From Acanthosepion esculentum (Eukaryota; Mollusca; Cephalopoda; Sepiida; Sepiidae): a stretch of 64,000 nucleotides of DNA. Of the stretch, positions 63,680 to 64,000 are shown piece after piece. The notes under the pieces were generated by a model. It had not been told where the DNA came from. It saw only the letters and a program-made list of their open reading frames with translations, and did not search any database. Made by a program: the position numbers and the translations under genes. The stretch is from positions 55,056,788 to 55,120,787 of the forward strand of contig OZ038517.1 in assembly GCA_964036315.1 (NCBI GenBank). The letters run 5' to 3'. The number at the start of each line of letters is the position of its first letter. Within the stretch, counting starts at the first letter, position 1.

Positions 63680-64000
63680 ACAGAGTGAGGAAGATAGAGA
63701 CAGGCAGATAAAGAGAAGAAAGAAAAAGAGAGAGGAAGATAGAAACAGGCAGATAAAGAGAAGAAAGAAAAAGAGAGAGGAAGATAGAGACAGGCAGATA
63801 AAGAGAAGAAAGAAAAAGAGAGAGGAAGATAGAGACAGGCAGATAAAGAGAAGAAAGAAAAAGAGAGAGGAAGATAGAGACAGGCAGATAAAGAGAAGAA
63901 AGAAAAAGAGAGAGGAAGATAGAGACAGGCAGATAAAGAGAAGAAAGAAAAAGAGAGAGGAAGATAGAGACAGGCAGATAAAGAGAAGAAAGAAAAAGAG
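63680..64000. repeat. 45-bp minisatellite reaching the window edge
   Basis: GGAAGATAGA(G/A)ACAGGCAGATAAAGAGAAG... repeats with GGAAGAT at 63689, 63734, 63779, 63824 and so on, exactly every 45 bp, about seven units. The array continues beyond the window. Units are nearly identical, suggesting recent expansion. The 45-bp unit (15 codons) is A/G-only except for a few bases. Confidence 0.95.

Noticed and set aside
63680..64000. Coding tandem repeat (15-codon unit)
   Set aside because: The 45-bp period is a multiple of three but the sequence is purine-only low complexity with no start or domain.

Overview
This window looks like non-coding DNA from a large, repeat-rich animal genome, most probably a cephalopod mollusc (octopus or squid). 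That identification is an inference. It rests on the density of tRNA-derived SINEs, long (TA)n, (AC)n, (GATA)n and (AAT)n arrays, many decayed LINE and Penelope-like fragments, and cut-and-paste transposon remnants. There are no bacterial features: no operons, Shine-Dalgarno starts or compact genes. I see no confident host protein-coding gene, rRNA, intact tRNA or CRISPR array. The best host signal is one possible 37-nt exon on the minus strand at 55597-55633, with clean splice sites on both sides.

Layout. 1-10 kb: simple repeats, SINEs, two Penelope-like (PLE) GIY-YIG endonuclease fragments and a Tc1-like fragment. 10.7-13.1 kb: a pogo/Tigger remnant, an abutting solo-LTR candidate, SINEs and a third PLE fragment. 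13.1-14.8 kb: (CT), (TA) and (GATA) arrays. 15-24.7 kb: LINE 3' ends of three families, pogo-type MITEs and a Tigger C-terminal fragment. 26-27.5 kb: a MITE and a Tc1-like remnant. 28.5-31.9 kb: a hAT transposase pseudogene followed by two copies of a LINE with a restriction-like endonuclease (RLE). 32.7-34.6 kb: two LINE 3' regions and a 776-bp satellite of 15-bp units. 35-46 kb: more LINEs, SINEs and compound repeats. 46-50 kb: two RLE-type LINE families, a PLE reverse-transcriptase fragment, a mariner with long TIRs and an RTE-like LINE 3' end. 52.5-59.3 kb: a PLE fragment, SINEs, the longest LINE remnant (RT domain with YADD) and an RTE-like LINE split by a SINE with a 12-bp target duplication. 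59.7-64 kb: (TA) arrays, inverted SINE pairs, palindromes, MITEs and a 45-bp minisatellite running off the edge.

Family labels used below are local to this window. SINE-A to SINE-F and SINE-BX are tRNA-like short elements. LINE-A and LINE-B are Jockey/CR1-like RT C-termini. LINE-C is an RT C-terminus with a GRK..SILERA motif. LINE-D has an R2/R4-type RLE. LINE-E is RTE/BovB-like. Rep-Y and Rep-Z are unnamed interspersed repeats.

The elements interact mainly by nesting. LINE-D copies repeatedly begin or end in (AAT)n. A mariner sits in the (ATT)n tract that forms a LINE-D tail, a SINE-A sits in a LINE-E, and palindromes and tRNA-like repeats cluster at (TA)n tracts. All assignments come from reading translations and repeats by eye; no database search was possible.
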